From the NCBI RefSeq assembly GCF_001941965.1, contig NZ_MKZO01000012.1, forward strand, positions 248,001 through 312,000: DNA of 64,000 nucleotides, given 5' to 3'. The notes below the pieces were generated by a model, which saw only the letters and a list, made by a program, of their open reading frames with translations, did no database searches and was not told the DNA's origin. Positions 55,764-64,000 of this stretch are shown here, in pieces (position 1 is the stretch's first letter; every line of letters begins with the position of its first letter). A program made the translations under genes and the position numbers. Source of the DNA: Pseudomonas putida. Its GTDB lineage: Bacteria > Pseudomonadota > Gammaproteobacteria > Pseudomonadales > Pseudomonadaceae.

Positions 55764-56804
55764 TCATTGTCCGCCAGCAACTGCATCGCCCACGCCCTGC
55801 CCCGCCAGTGCCACGGCTACCCGTCGGGCACCCAGCCCATCCACCAGCTCGCGACTGCGGGCAGTGAACTGCTCGCGCAACGGCAGGTTGTCCAGCAGCA
55901 GGGCAATGGCCTGGCGCAACGCCTCGACGTCGACCTGCCCGGCAGCGCCCAGATACAGATGCACACCGGCCCGGGCCAGGGCCTCGGCATTGGCCACCTG
56001 GTTGTCGGCGACGCTCACGCACAGGCTGGGCACCCCTAGGGCGGCACGTTCCCAGGTGGTCCCGCCGCCCGCTCCGACGAACAGCGTGGCCTGGGCCATG
56101 CGCTGCGGCAGGTCCTCGACGAAGGGCAGCAAGGTCCAGCCCGGACGCTGCCCGACCAGGGCCTGCAAGACCGGCAGGTCCGGACTGGACTGCCCGGCGA
56201 TGCACTGCACCTGGATATCATCGATAGCCAGCAGTGCCTGAAGGGTTTTCAGGGTCATGCCGGCCTGGTCGAAACCGCCAAAGCTGACCAGCACCCGGCG
56301 CGCAGTATCGGCCTGCGCCGCCCTGCCCTGGCAAAACGCCGGGCGCAGCAGGGCGTAGCGAGGCCCTGCCAGCAGGCGACAGGCAGAAGGCAGCAGCGGC
56401 TGGTACAGCGCCGCGCTGGCCGTGAAATTCTGGTCCAGCAGCAGATCGCAATCGTGGGCGCGATCGGCCAGGTCATCGATCACCATGACCCGCCGCGCCC
56501 ATTGCCGCGCCGCGCTTTCCCAACGGACATCGAGGCCGTAATGGTCGACGATGACCCAGTCGAACAGCGTTCCGGCCGGCAACAACACAGCCAATGCAGC
56601 GATCTCGTCATCGGCCTCCGCCGGCAAGGCCAGCACCTCATGCCCCTCTGCGGCGATCCGGGCCATCTGATGTCCCGGCACATCACGGCAGGCAAAGGTC
56701 AGCGCAGCCCCCTGGCCCGCCAGTTGCTGCGCCAGGGTCAGGCAGCGCGCCACATGCCCGATGCCGATCACGGCACCGGAATCGGCCCGAACCAGCACCT
56801 TCAC
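55764..56804 (-). CDS. pseG: UDP-2,4-diacetamido-2,4,6-trideoxy-beta-L-altropyranose hydrolase PseG
   Basis: 346 residues. MurG/GT-B-like hydrolase that removes UDP from the pseudaminic acid precursor. The catalytic His17 is in GIGHVARCLTLAQQL, and the nucleotide-binding loop reads LFVGAGGGTTWERAALGVPSLC. The start is GTG at 56804, forming a GTGA overlap with the pseF stop; upstream in-frame codons lie inside pseF. An 80-base gap without a gene separates it from pseI. Confidence 0.9.
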   Translation of the reverse strand: MKVLVRADSGAVIGIGHVARCLTLAQQLAGQGAALTFACRDVPGHQMARIAAEGHEVLALPAEADDEIAALAVLLPAGTLFDWVIVDHYGLDVRWESAARQWARRVMVIDDLADRAHDCDLLLDQNFTASAALYQPLLPSACRLLAGPRYALLRPAFCQGRAAQADTARRVLVSFGGFDQAGMTLKTLQALLAIDDIQVQCIAGQSSPDLPVLQALVGQRPGWTLLPFVEDLPQRMAQATLFVGAGGGTTWERAALGVPSLCVSVADNQVANAEALARAGVHLYLGAAGQVDVEALRQAIALLLDNLPLREQFTARSRELVDGLGARRVAVALAGQGVGDAVAGGQ

Positions 56805-57517
56805 CCCCGCAACTCCCCGGCGGCGAGCAGCGCGGCATACAGGAACTCGGCGCGGCGCCAGTCCTCCTCGGTGTCGATGTCCTGCACCAGATGACGCGGC
56901 AGGATCACCGGCAGGCTGCACTCGGAAAAGATCACCTCCCCGCGCAACCAGGCTTCGGCACGCCCCCAGTAGAACTGGCCGGCGTCCTGGAAGGCGGCCG
57001 GCAGGTCCTGGGAGCGGGTCTGCCGATACTGCGGGTATAGCGCCGTGAGCGCGCCGCCCTCGGTCAGGCCGAGGGCGCGCTGCACCGGGAAGCCGAAGCC
57101 GCACACGGAAAATGCGAAGGAATGTCCGGGGTGGCTGCGCAACAGCTCGAAGCCCTCGCGCAGATAGCGCGCCTGCAACAGTGGCGCAGTGGCATAGATG
57201 CAGCAGGCCAGCTCGGCATGGAAACCCTGCTCCTGCAAGGCGCCCAGGGCATGCACGATCACCGCCGCAGTGCTGGCGTGATCGTCGGCCAACTGCGCCG
57301 GGCGCATGAACGGCACCTCGGCCCCCAGGGCCCGGGCCAGACCGGCGATCTCGTCATCATCGGTGCTGACGATCACCCGCTCGAACAGACCGCTGTCCAG
57401 GGCGGTGCGAATCGAATGGCGGATGATCGGCTCGCCATGGAACGGCTTGAGGTTCTTCCGGGCGATACGCTTGCTGCCGCCCCGGGCCGGGATGATCGCG
57501 ACCGCGCCGCGGTTCAT
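56801..57517 (-). CDS. pseF: pseudaminic acid cytidylyltransferase PseF
   Basis: 238 residues. Activates pseudaminic acid to CMP-Pse. N-terminal nucleotide-binding motif IPARGGSKRIARKNLKPF, then STDDDEIAGLARALGAEVPFMRP, and a C-terminal HLVQDIDTEEDWRRAE typical of CMP-NeuAc synthetase relatives. Overlaps pseC and pseG by four bases each. Confidence 0.92.
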   Translation of the reverse strand: MNRGAVAIIPARGGSKRIARKNLKPFHGEPIIRHSIRTALDSGLFERVIVSTDDDEIAGLARALGAEVPFMRPAQLADDHASTAAVIVHALGALQEQGFHAELACCIYATAPLLQARYLREGFELLRSHPGHSFAFSVCGFGFPVQRALGLTEGGALTALYPQYRQTRSQDLPAAFQDAGQFYWGRAEAWLRGEVIFSECSLPVILPRHLVQDIDTEEDWRRAEFLYAALLAAGELRG

Positions 57518-58668
57518 GCCAGCACCCGGCGCAACGTCTCGACGACCTGGTCCTGCTGGGCCTCGGTCAGGTCCGGGAACAGCGGCAGGCTGATGGCCTG
57601 GCGGTAATAGCGCTCGGCTTCGGGGAAGTCGCCATCCTTGAAACCGAGGTCACGGTAATAGGGCTGCAGATGGATCGGGATGTAGTGCAGGTTGACGCCG
57701 ATGCCCGCGTCACGCAGGCCCTGGAAAATCTCGCGATGCCGTGCCTCCAGCCCCTCGTGCAGGCGCACCACGTACAGGTGCCAGGCCGAAACGGCCTGCT
57801 CCTGCGCAGCAGGCAATTGCAGTGGCAGGTCGCTCAACAGCTGCTGGTAGCGGGCCGCCAGCTGGCGACGCCGGCCAAGGAAATCATCCAGCCGCTGCAA
57901 CTGCGACAGCCCCAGGGCTGCCTGGATATCGCACATGCGGTAGTTGAAGCCCAGCTCGGTCTGCTGGTAGTACCAGCCGCCGTGGCTCGCCTCGGTCATG
58001 CGCGCCGGGTCGCGGGTGATGCCGTGACTGCGCAGGTCGCGCAGGCGCTGGGCCATCTCCGGCGAATTGCACAGCACCATGCCACCCTCGCCGCTGGTGA
58101 TGATTTTCACCGGATGAAAACTGAACACCGTCAGGTCGGCATAACGACCACTGCCCACCGGCTCGCCGGCATAGCTGGCGCCAAACGCATGGGCGGCGTC
58201 CTCGATGACCCGGAAGCCATACTCCCGGGCCAGCCGGGCGATCTCGCGCATAGCGCAGCTCTGCCCTGAAAACGCCACTGCCACCAGCACCTTGGGCAGG
58301 CGTCCGGCGGCCCGCGCACGCTCCAGCTTGTCGGCCAGGGCGCGGACGTCGAGGTTCCAGGTCAGTGAATCGATATCGACGAAATCCACGTCGGCGCCGC
58401 AATAGCGCGCGCAGTTGGCCGAGGCAACGAAGCTGTTGGGGCTGGTCCAGAGCAGATCGCCCTCGCCCAGCCCGGCAGCCAGGCAAGCCAGGTGCAGGCC
58501 GGCGGTGGCATTGCACACTGCGACGGCGTGGACCGCGTGGCAGCGCTCGGCCACGGCGCGCTCGAAGCGTTCCAGGGTCGGGCCCTGGGTCAGCCAGTCG
58601 GAACGCAACACCTCGACCACCGCGTCGATATCGGCCTGGTCGACGTTCTGCCGGCCATAGGGAATCAT
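57514..58668 (-). CDS. pseC: UDP-4-amino-4,6-dideoxy-N-acetyl-beta-L-altrosamine transaminase PseC
   Basis: 384 residues. PLP-dependent aminotransferase of the DegT/DnrJ family, second step of pseudaminic acid synthesis. PLP lysine Lys188 in FSFHPVKIITSGEGGM; substrate-site segments YGRQNVDQADIDAVVEVLRSDWLTQGP and SPNSFVASANCARYCGA at the N-terminus. Overlaps pseB by four bases. Confidence 0.93.
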   Translation of the reverse strand: MIPYGRQNVDQADIDAVVEVLRSDWLTQGPTLERFERAVAERCHAVHAVAVCNATAGLHLACLAAGLGEGDLLWTSPNSFVASANCARYCGADVDFVDIDSLTWNLDVRALADKLERARAAGRLPKVLVAVAFSGQSCAMREIARLAREYGFRVIEDAAHAFGASYAGEPVGSGRYADLTVFSFHPVKIITSGEGGMVLCNSPEMAQRLRDLRSHGITRDPARMTEASHGGWYYQQTELGFNYRMCDIQAALGLSQLQRLDDFLGRRRQLAARYQQLLSDLPLQLPAAQEQAVSAWHLYVVRLHEGLEARHREIFQGLRDAGIGVNLHYIPIHLQPYYRDLGFKDGDFPEAERYYRQAISLPLFPDLTEAQQDQVVETLRRVLA

Positions 58669-59666
58669 ACCGGCAGCCGCGCGTGCAGCTCGGCGATCCC
58701 TTCGACGGACAGGAACTCCGGGTTGGTATCGGAGCGGTACTCGAAGTCCTCGGCCACCCGCCGGCCCTGCTCGCCCACACCATCGATGGCGAAATCGGCA
58801 TCGACATTGTTGAAGCGGATCGACGGCTGGATGGTGAAGTGGTCGGCGAATTCCAGGGTCATCCGTGCATCGTCCAGAGGGATCATCAGCTCGTGCAGCT
58901 TCTCGCCCGGGCGAATGCCCACCACCTTGTGCGGCAGCTCCGGGGCCATGCCACTAGCGAGGTCGACAATGCGGATCGACGGAATCTTCGGTACGAAGAC
59001 CTCCCCGCCGTGCATGCGCGCGAAGCTGTCGAGAACGAACTGCACGCCATGGTCGAGGGTGATCCAGAAGCGGGTCATGCGCGGGTCGGTGATCGGCAGC
59101 TCGTCGGCGCCCTCGCCGATCAGCTTGCTGAAGAACGGCACCACCGAACCTCGCGAGCCGGCCACGTTGCCATAGCGGACCACGGCAAAGCGGGTCTGCT
59201 GGCTGCCGGCGACATTGTTGGCGGCGACGAACAGCTTGTCCGACAGCAGTTTGGTCGCGCCGTACAGATTGATCGGGCTGGCGGCCTTGTCGGTGGACAG
59301 GGCGACGACCTTTTCCACGCCATTCTCGATGGCGGCGGCAATGATGTTCTCCGCGCCGTTGACGTTGGTGCGGATGCATTCGGTGGGGTTGTATTCGGCG
59401 GCGGGCACCTGCTTCAGCGCAGCGGCGTGGACCACGTAGTCGATGCCGCGCATGGCCTGGCGCAGACGCTCGGCGTCGCGCACATCGCCAAGGAACCAGC
59501 GCATGCAGGGGGCGGTGAAGCTCTGCTGCATCTCGTACTGCTTGAGCTCGTCGCGGGAAAACACCACCACGCGGCGCGGCGTGTACTGACTCAGCAGACG
59601 CGTGATGAACGCGCGACCGAAGGAGCCGGTACCGCCGGAGATGAAGATGGACTTGTCGTCGAACAT
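58665..59666 (-). CDS. pseB: UDP-GlcNAc 4,6-dehydratase (inverting) PseB
   Basis: 333 residues. Short-chain dehydrogenase of the FlaA1 type; first step of the pathway. NAD motif GGTGSFG at residues 11-17, then STDKAASPINLYGATK with Asp126, Lys127, Tyr135 and Lys139 as the active-site set. First gene of the pseBCFG unit; 210 bases upstream hold a degenerate REP but no clear promoter. Confidence 0.95.
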   Translation of the reverse strand: MFDDKSIFISGGTGSFGRAFITRLLSQYTPRRVVVFSRDELKQYEMQQSFTAPCMRWFLGDVRDAERLRQAMRGIDYVVHAAALKQVPAAEYNPTECIRTNVNGAENIIAAAIENGVEKVVALSTDKAASPINLYGATKLLSDKLFVAANNVAGSQQTRFAVVRYGNVAGSRGSVVPFFSKLIGEGADELPITDPRMTRFWITLDHGVQFVLDSFARMHGGEVFVPKIPSIRIVDLASGMAPELPHKVVGIRPGEKLHELMIPLDDARMTLEFADHFTIQPSIRFNNVDADFAIDGVGEQGRRVAEDFEYRSDTNPEFLSVEGIAELHARLPV

Positions 59667-59772
59667 GCCTGGATCCTGGAACTCGCCGTGGGTGGGGTCG
59701 GGAAACCAACGGATTTCTGACCCCGGCCCTGTTTAGGCAAGCTCGAAGCAAGATGCAGGCCAGTGGCGGCCT

Positions 59773-59827
59773 CATCGCTGGCAATGCCAGCTCCCACGGC
59801 GTAATCCCTGAGGGAGCGAGCTTGTCG
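59773..59827. repeat. degenerate REP pair upstream of pseB
   Basis: A REP-like element at 59773-59797 with one extra base in the core (CTGGCAATGCCAG) is followed by a decayed inverse copy starting at 59808 (CTGAGGGAGCGAGCTTG). Lies in the 210-base gap between the 961-residue glycosyltransferase gene and pseB. Looks like an old BIME. The rest of the gap shows nothing recognisable. Confidence 0.75.
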
Positions 59828-59876
59828 GAGCGCCGAACCGTCGCGAAGGGCCGCACGGCGGCCCCCCAGCGGCGCC

Positions 59877-62762
59877 CTAGCCGATCAGGGCCGTCCAGTC
59901 GAACGTCGCCTTCGCTGGCTCCAGGCGCCGCCCGTGCGCCGCACTGCCCCACAGGCCGGCCCACTTGCTGCGCAAGGCCGCGAGGGCAGCCTCGTCTTCC
60001 GGCAACTGCCCCGGATGCACCACCTGCACCTGCGGCGTCCACACCGTCAGCAGACCGGCTTCAGCCACCTTCAGGCACAGGTCGACATCGGCCCAGGCAT
60101 TGGCGAAGTCGCCTTCGTCCAGGCCGCCCAGGGCACGGAAGACTTCGGTACGAACCATCAGGCAGACTCCCGATACCGCCGGGTAGCCCTGCTCGACCAA
60201 GGCCTGGCCAAGATAGCCGCCCTCGTCCTTGCCCAGCCCGACATGGGCCGCCTGCACCCGACCATCGGCGCCGAGCATCAAGCCGCCCTGGCTGACCTTG
60301 CCGGCAGCATCCAGCAGCTTGGCACCGACCACACCGACTTCCGGCCGCTGCGCCTGGTTGAGCAACAGCTCCAGCCAGTTGGCGTTGACCACTTCGGCAT
60401 CGGCATCCAGCAGCACCAGGTACTCACCCGCGGCCTCGGCACTGGCGGCGTTGATCAGGGCCGCCTCGCTCAGGCGCTGCGGGCTTTGCAGGACACGCAC
60501 GCGCCCGCCGAGTTGCTGCAGTTGCTCCAGCCATTGAAGGTGCTCAGGCGCCTGGCTGGCGTTGTCCGCGATCAGCACTTCATAACGCAAGTAGCGGGTG
60601 CGCTGGAGAATGCTTTCCAGGCAACGCTGCAGCACCGCCTGGTTATCCTCGCTGCGCAGGATGATCGACACCTGCGGACGCTCCAGGTGGCGGTAGTCGA
60701 TGCGCAGGGCACCCGGCTGCGGCGTGCTGACCTGGGCCTTGTAGCCACGGGCCGAGAGGTGCCGGGCCAGGGCCTGGCGCGCGTGATCGTTGTGTTCCAG
60801 TTCCGGGGTACGGCTGATCAGCACGGGCTCGTCGAGGTGGGCCAGGCCGTTCAGGCCACCCTTCTCGACCAGGCGCAGGAGCAGTTCGTATTCCAGGGCC
60901 TGGCTGAACTCGCTGGCGTAGCCACCGGCCTCCACCAGCACTTCGCGGCGCACCAGCCAGTGCCGCGCCATCAGCGCCGGCAGGCTTTGCAAAAGGTCCA
61001 GGTTGATCCCCGGGCGCAGCATTTCGCGCCAGGCACCACCGGCCACCTGCTGGATTTCATCCACGGCCACCGCGCGGCACTCTGGCGCGTCCAGCAATTC
61101 CAGGCCGGCACGCAGCAGGCCGGTAGCGGTGAACTCATCACCGGCCTCGGCCAGCATCAGCCAGTCGCAGGCGGTCTGGCGGGCGATCTGGTTGAGCTTG
61201 TCGACATAGTCGTCCTCGCTGACCCGCACGAAGTGCAAGGTGTTCTGCAAGGTCGTCGTCGCTGGCAGAGGCCCGGTGGTGAAGACGATGATGCGGAACG
61301 AACGGCTGATGCCGGACAGCAGGCTGTCGAAGGTCGCTTGCAGCTTGCTTTCGTCATTCTTCAGGTTGAGCAGGAGGATGCCGATCTGCGGCCCGCCCTG
61401 GTGCTGTTGCAGGTGCGCCAGGGCCGCCTCGCGGCTGGCTTCGTCAGGCTGGCGTGCCTGCAGCCAGTCGAGCAGGCGCCCGGACGGCTGGGCAGCGAGC
61501 AACTTCCGCCCGCCGTCGCTGTGCACGGCTTCCAGGCGACGTATCCATGCCTGCAGGATGGCAACGGCCTCGGATTCGTCCTGCTCATCCAGCAGGCCGG
61601 CGAGACGCTTGACCGCGGCAAGGTTGAACGGTGCCAGTTGCACCGCTTCGCGAGCCCGGGCGAGCTGGCTGCGCGGGGTGTCGTCGACCCGCCCTTCCAG
61701 CAGGCGCTCCTGCTTGAGCCAGATCGATTCCAGCTCCTCCAGTTGCAGGCGCCCCGCCGGCATGGCGTGCAGGAGAAACTCGATGTCATCCAGGTGATCG
61801 AAGAACGGCTTGTTGTAGAACGGCAGTTCGACGTACTGGTTGGCCAGGAACGAACGCTTCGGCGTTGCGCCCGGCGCGCTGATGGTGGACGAGAACAGTT
61901 GCTCGGCGGTCAGCGAGCGGCCGGCAGCCAGGCCTTCGTACATGAGCGCGAAGCACTGGTGGGCGAAGGCGCGCAAGTCCTCGTGCTCGCCCTTGAGCGG
62001 GGTGTCCAGCCCGGCCAGCACACTGGCGAACTTCTCGCGGCCGGCCACCGACTCGGGGTCCGGCATGGCCAGGGCGAAGGTCACTTCGGTGTTGTGCTCG
62101 GAGGCCCCGTAGTTGGCCTCGCGCACCACGTAGGGAATCGCCAGCATGCGCGCCTTGGCGCTGGCCAGCAGGAAGTACACATGGCTGACTTCCAGCCACT
62201 CGAAACTCAGTTCGTCGGGAATCTGCCGGGCCCAGTCCTGCAGCAGCGCGGTGCGGGTCACGGCGTAGAACGGCGGGATGAAGGCATAGAGGTAATCGAG
62301 CACGCGCTGGCGCGGGTCGTCGCTGCCGAAGTCCTCGCGTTCGAGCTTCTTGTCACGGCGGTAGTAGCTGGTGAACCGGCCGGTCGCCAGGTACATCAGG
62401 TTGTAGCCGTGGCACATGCCGTAGTCCGGGTTCGCCTCGAGGAAGTCCAGGGACTGCCCGATGCCATCGGCCAGGATGAAATCGTCATCGGCCGCGAGGA
62501 CCACGTAGGGCGTTGTGACCAGGCCCAGGCCATGCTTGATCTTGGCCTGGAAGCCGCGGTAGTTGAACTGCGGCAGGTGCCGGTAATCGACGTTCGGGAA
62601 GCGCGCGGCGATATCGCTGGCAGGCTCGGGCGACGAATCCAGGACCAGCAGCGTGCCGGGGAAGTCCTGGTAGTACTGCAGGGCACGACGCAGGAAGGCC
62701 GGGCGCTTGTGGGTCAGCATGACCAGGGTGAACTGGGGATTCGGGGCAGTGCTTGCGTGCAT
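59877..62762 (-). CDS. large bifunctional glycosyltransferase (TIGR00180-type N-terminus plus GT2 C-terminus)
   Basis: 961 residues. The N-terminal part (about 1-310) is a family-2-like glycosyltransferase with TLVMLTHKRPAFLRRALQYY and the acidic LAADDDFIL motif. A helical linker follows, then a weaker GT-like region around 470-680 and a complete C-terminal GT2 domain (about 690-960: VSIILRSEDNQAVLQRCLESIL, VLLDADAEV, GAKLLDAAGKVSQGGLML, AWADVDLCLKVAEAG). It probably adds further sugars to the flagellin glycan, two or more linkages by one chain. No membrane segments. Confidence 0.85.
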   Translation of the reverse strand: MHASTAPNPQFTLVMLTHKRPAFLRRALQYYQDFPGTLLVLDSSPEPASDIAARFPNVDYRHLPQFNYRGFQAKIKHGLGLVTTPYVVLAADDDFILADGIGQSLDFLEANPDYGMCHGYNLMYLATGRFTSYYRRDKKLEREDFGSDDPRQRVLDYLYAFIPPFYAVTRTALLQDWARQIPDELSFEWLEVSHVYFLLASAKARMLAIPYVVREANYGASEHNTEVTFALAMPDPESVAGREKFASVLAGLDTPLKGEHEDLRAFAHQCFALMYEGLAAGRSLTAEQLFSSTISAPGATPKRSFLANQYVELPFYNKPFFDHLDDIEFLLHAMPAGRLQLEELESIWLKQERLLEGRVDDTPRSQLARAREAVQLAPFNLAAVKRLAGLLDEQDESEAVAILQAWIRRLEAVHSDGGRKLLAAQPSGRLLDWLQARQPDEASREAALAHLQQHQGGPQIGILLLNLKNDESKLQATFDSLLSGISRSFRIIVFTTGPLPATTTLQNTLHFVRVSEDDYVDKLNQIARQTACDWLMLAEAGDEFTATGLLRAGLELLDAPECRAVAVDEIQQVAGGAWREMLRPGINLDLLQSLPALMARHWLVRREVLVEAGGYASEFSQALEYELLLRLVEKGGLNGLAHLDEPVLISRTPELEHNDHARQALARHLSARGYKAQVSTPQPGALRIDYRHLERPQVSIILRSEDNQAVLQRCLESILQRTRYLRYEVLIADNASQAPEHLQWLEQLQQLGGRVRVLQSPQRLSEAALINAASAEAAGEYLVLLDADAEVVNANWLELLLNQAQRPEVGVVGAKLLDAAGKVSQGGLMLGADGRVQAAHVGLGKDEGGYLGQALVEQGYPAVSGVCLMVRTEVFRALGGLDEGDFANAWADVDLCLKVAEAGLLTVWTPQVQVVHPGQLPEDEAALAALRSKWAGLWGSAAHGRRLEPAKATFDWTALIG

Positions 62763-62804
62763 GGGGGTACCTGACAGGGAATTCTCGGTAAAGGTCGAAG
62801 GGCT

Positions 62805-63536
62805 TCAGCGCACCCGGCGCAGATAACCGTCCCGCGCCACGGTGATCAGCAGCTTGTCCTGCATCTGCTGGTCGATCTCGAAGTCGCTGGTTTCCTTCAG
62901 GTAGGCCCAGACCGCGGTTTTCGGGTTGTCACCGACGCCCCATGGACGATCCGGGAAGGCATCGGCCGGCATGTCCTCGACCACGGTGTCCATGACCACG
63001 CAGTAGCTGCCCTGCGACACCAGCGGCGCGTAGGCGCGCAGCTCGGCGAGCACGTGCTCGTGGGTGTGGTTGGAGTCCAGTACCACGATGACCTTCTTGC
63101 CCTCGGCCAGCGCGCGCACCTGCTCGATGATCGCCGGGTCGATGCTGGAACCCTGGATCATGCTGACGCGCTTGAACATCGGGTGGCTCTCGATGGCCTC
63201 GCGGTTGTGCGGGCGGATATCCAGGTCGATGCCCAGCACTTCGCCGTGGCCCTGCAATTCCAGCAGCGAGGCGTAGTAGAGGATCGAACCGCCGTGGGCG
63301 ATGCCGCACTCGATGACCAGGTCCGGCTTGACCTGCCAGATGATTTCCTGCATCGCCAGCATGTCCTGGGGCAGCTGGATGATCGGCCGGCCCATCCAGG
63401 AGAAGTGGTAGGTGTACTTGTGTTTGGCCGACTTGTTGTAGAAGTCCTGGGCCAGATCCTTGAGCTGCTCGTCCTGGCCCTGGGCGGCGATTCCGGCCTG
63501 GCATTCGGCTTCGAAGGCTTTGATAACGTCAGTCAT
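62805..63536 (-). CDS. CmcI-family (cephalosporin hydroxylase-like) protein, likely sugar methyltransferase
   Basis: 243 residues. Rossmann-like core with the SAM-binding-type segment LVIECGIAHGGSILYYASLLEL and GEVLGIDLDIRPHN, then VIVVLDSNHTHEHVLAEL. The family is named after CmcI but most members look like SAM-dependent methyltransferases. In this place it may methylate a sugar of the flagellar glycan (inference). ATG at 63536 preferred; the longer reading to 63608 overlaps the neighbouring gene. Confidence 0.82.
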   Translation of the reverse strand: MTDVIKAFEAECQAGIAAQGQDEQLKDLAQDFYNKSAKHKYTYHFSWMGRPIIQLPQDMLAMQEIIWQVKPDLVIECGIAHGGSILYYASLLELQGHGEVLGIDLDIRPHNREAIESHPMFKRVSMIQGSSIDPAIIEQVRALAEGKKVIVVLDSNHTHEHVLAELRAYAPLVSQGSYCVVMDTVVEDMPADAFPDRPWGVGDNPKTAVWAYLKETSDFEIDQQMQDKLLITVARDGYLRRVR

Positions 63537-63546
63537 GATGCAGTCT

Positions 63547-64000
63547 CTATGGAAAGTCTTTGGAAAGCGTTGCGTCTGCCAGCAACGCCTGCAGGCGCCG
63601 GGCATCACCCCAGAACGCCATCGGCTCGTGGGTCGGATAAGGGTAGTGACCGAGGTTCAGGGCAATCGCCGAATGCCGGGCGGCGCAATGGCGCTCCACC
63701 AGGCTACGAACCGCTATCGGCTGGCCGCTGCAAATGTTGACCACGCCGCTGAAATCCGCGTGCTGCAACAGGGTCGCGAGATGGCCGGCGGCGGTCTCGA
63801 TCGGCAGGAAGTCCCGCAGTTGCTCGCCACCGGACATGTCGAAGCGTTCCTGCCCGCCATCGATGGCCCGGTCCAGCGCCGCCAGCAAGCTGTTGGGGTT
63901 TTGCCCCTCGCCGTACAGGTAGAACAGGCGCGCCCACTGCAAGCGGAACGGCAACTGCTGGCGCAGGGTGTCGAGGAACAGGTGCAGGCTGTGCTTGGCC
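63547..64000 (-). CDS. NAD-dependent epimerase/dehydratase, partial
   Basis: C-terminal 150 codons of an extended short-chain dehydrogenase; the N-terminus lies beyond the window. The visible part opens with AKHSLHLFLDTL, the Lys being the likely catalytic YxxxK lysine, then the sugar-binding region (FRLQWARLFYLYGEGQNP, RFDMSGGEQLRDFLPIETAAGHLATLL, VVNICSGQPIAVRSLV). Probably makes a nucleotide-sugar for the same glycan. Ends 11 bases before the CmcI-like gene. Confidence 0.85.
   Translation of the reverse strand, partial: AKHSLHLFLDTLRQQLPFRLQWARLFYLYGEGQNPNSLLAALDRAIDGGQERFDMSGGEQLRDFLPIETAAGHLATLLQHADFSGVVNICSGQPIAVRSLVERHCAARHSAIALNLGHYPYPTHEPMAFWGDARRLQALLADATLSKDFP

Noticed and set aside
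59934..62774. 946-codon plus-strand open frame
   Set aside because: Shadow of the large glycosyltransferase gene on the minus strand.

Overview
The window is a chromosomal segment of a Pseudomonas, most likely of the P. fluorescens complex. The evidence is the Pseudomonas-specific flagellar regulators (FleQ, FleS, FleR, FleN, HptB/HsbR/HsbA), the FlhF/FleN polar flagellar pair, the high G+C, and many copies of the 'GGGAGC...GCGAT' REP elements typical of this group. Almost everything is on the minus strand. The only plus-strand genes lie at 8.4-13.4 kb. No tRNA, rRNA, CRISPR array, integrase or insertion sequence was seen.

Layout, left to right: (1) 1-1323, a D-2-hydroxyacid dehydrogenase (cut by the window edge) and a small lipoprotein. 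(2) 1338-8256, a complete cytochrome c maturation operon transcribed ccmA-B-C-D-E-F-G-H-I with overlapping starts and stops. (3) 8444-10344, a plus-strand pair: a FliK-like hook-length protein and a stand-alone copy of the FlhB C-terminal domain. (4) 10662-13397, a plus-strand 911-residue putative toxin bracketed by REP arrays. It has an N-terminal dermonecrotic-toxin-like region and a C-terminal glycosyltransferase whose active-site residues match the large clostridial toxins TcdA/TcdB. (5) 13511-34795, a chemotaxis/flagellar block: DUF2802 protein, CheW, ParP-like and ParC-like polar array factors, MotD, MotC, CheB, CheA, CheZ, CheY, FliA, FleN, FlhF, FlhA, FlhB, FliR, FliQ, FliP, FliO, FliN, FliM, FliL, FliK. 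(6) 34894-37286, the HptB-HsbR-HsbA phosphorelay/partner-switch module. (7) 37381-51366, FliJ, FliI, FliH, FliG, FliF, FliE, FleR, FleS, FleQ, FliT, FliS, FliD, FlaG and a short flagellin. (8) 51585-64000, a flagellin glycosylation island: an 86-residue protein, a Maf-type transferase, a FabH-like synthase, five pseudaminic-acid enzymes (PseI, PseG, PseF, PseC, PseB), a 961-residue double glycosyltransferase, a CmcI-family enzyme and a truncated NAD-dependent epimerase. PseH was not found.

The genes form a regulatory cascade readable from the DNA. FleQ activates sigma-54 promoters; clear -24/-12 elements lie before fleS, fliE, flhA, fliL and fliK. FleS/FleR act on later genes. FliA (sigma-28), kept inactive elsewhere by FlgM (not in the window), drives fliC through a well-matched sigma-28 promoter. 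FlhF and FleN set flagellar position and number. ParC/ParP, CheA, CheW and CheY/CheZ build and read out the polar chemotaxis array. The glycosylation island probably decorates the flagellin.

The most interesting items are the TcdB-like toxin between two REP arrays, the FliK-like/FlhB-C pair beside the ccm operon, the fourfold linear motif in CheA, the REP pairs placed just upstream of two sigma-54 promoters, strong intra-operon hairpins, and a flagellin-glycan locus that contains a fatty-acid-type condensing enzyme but no PseH.
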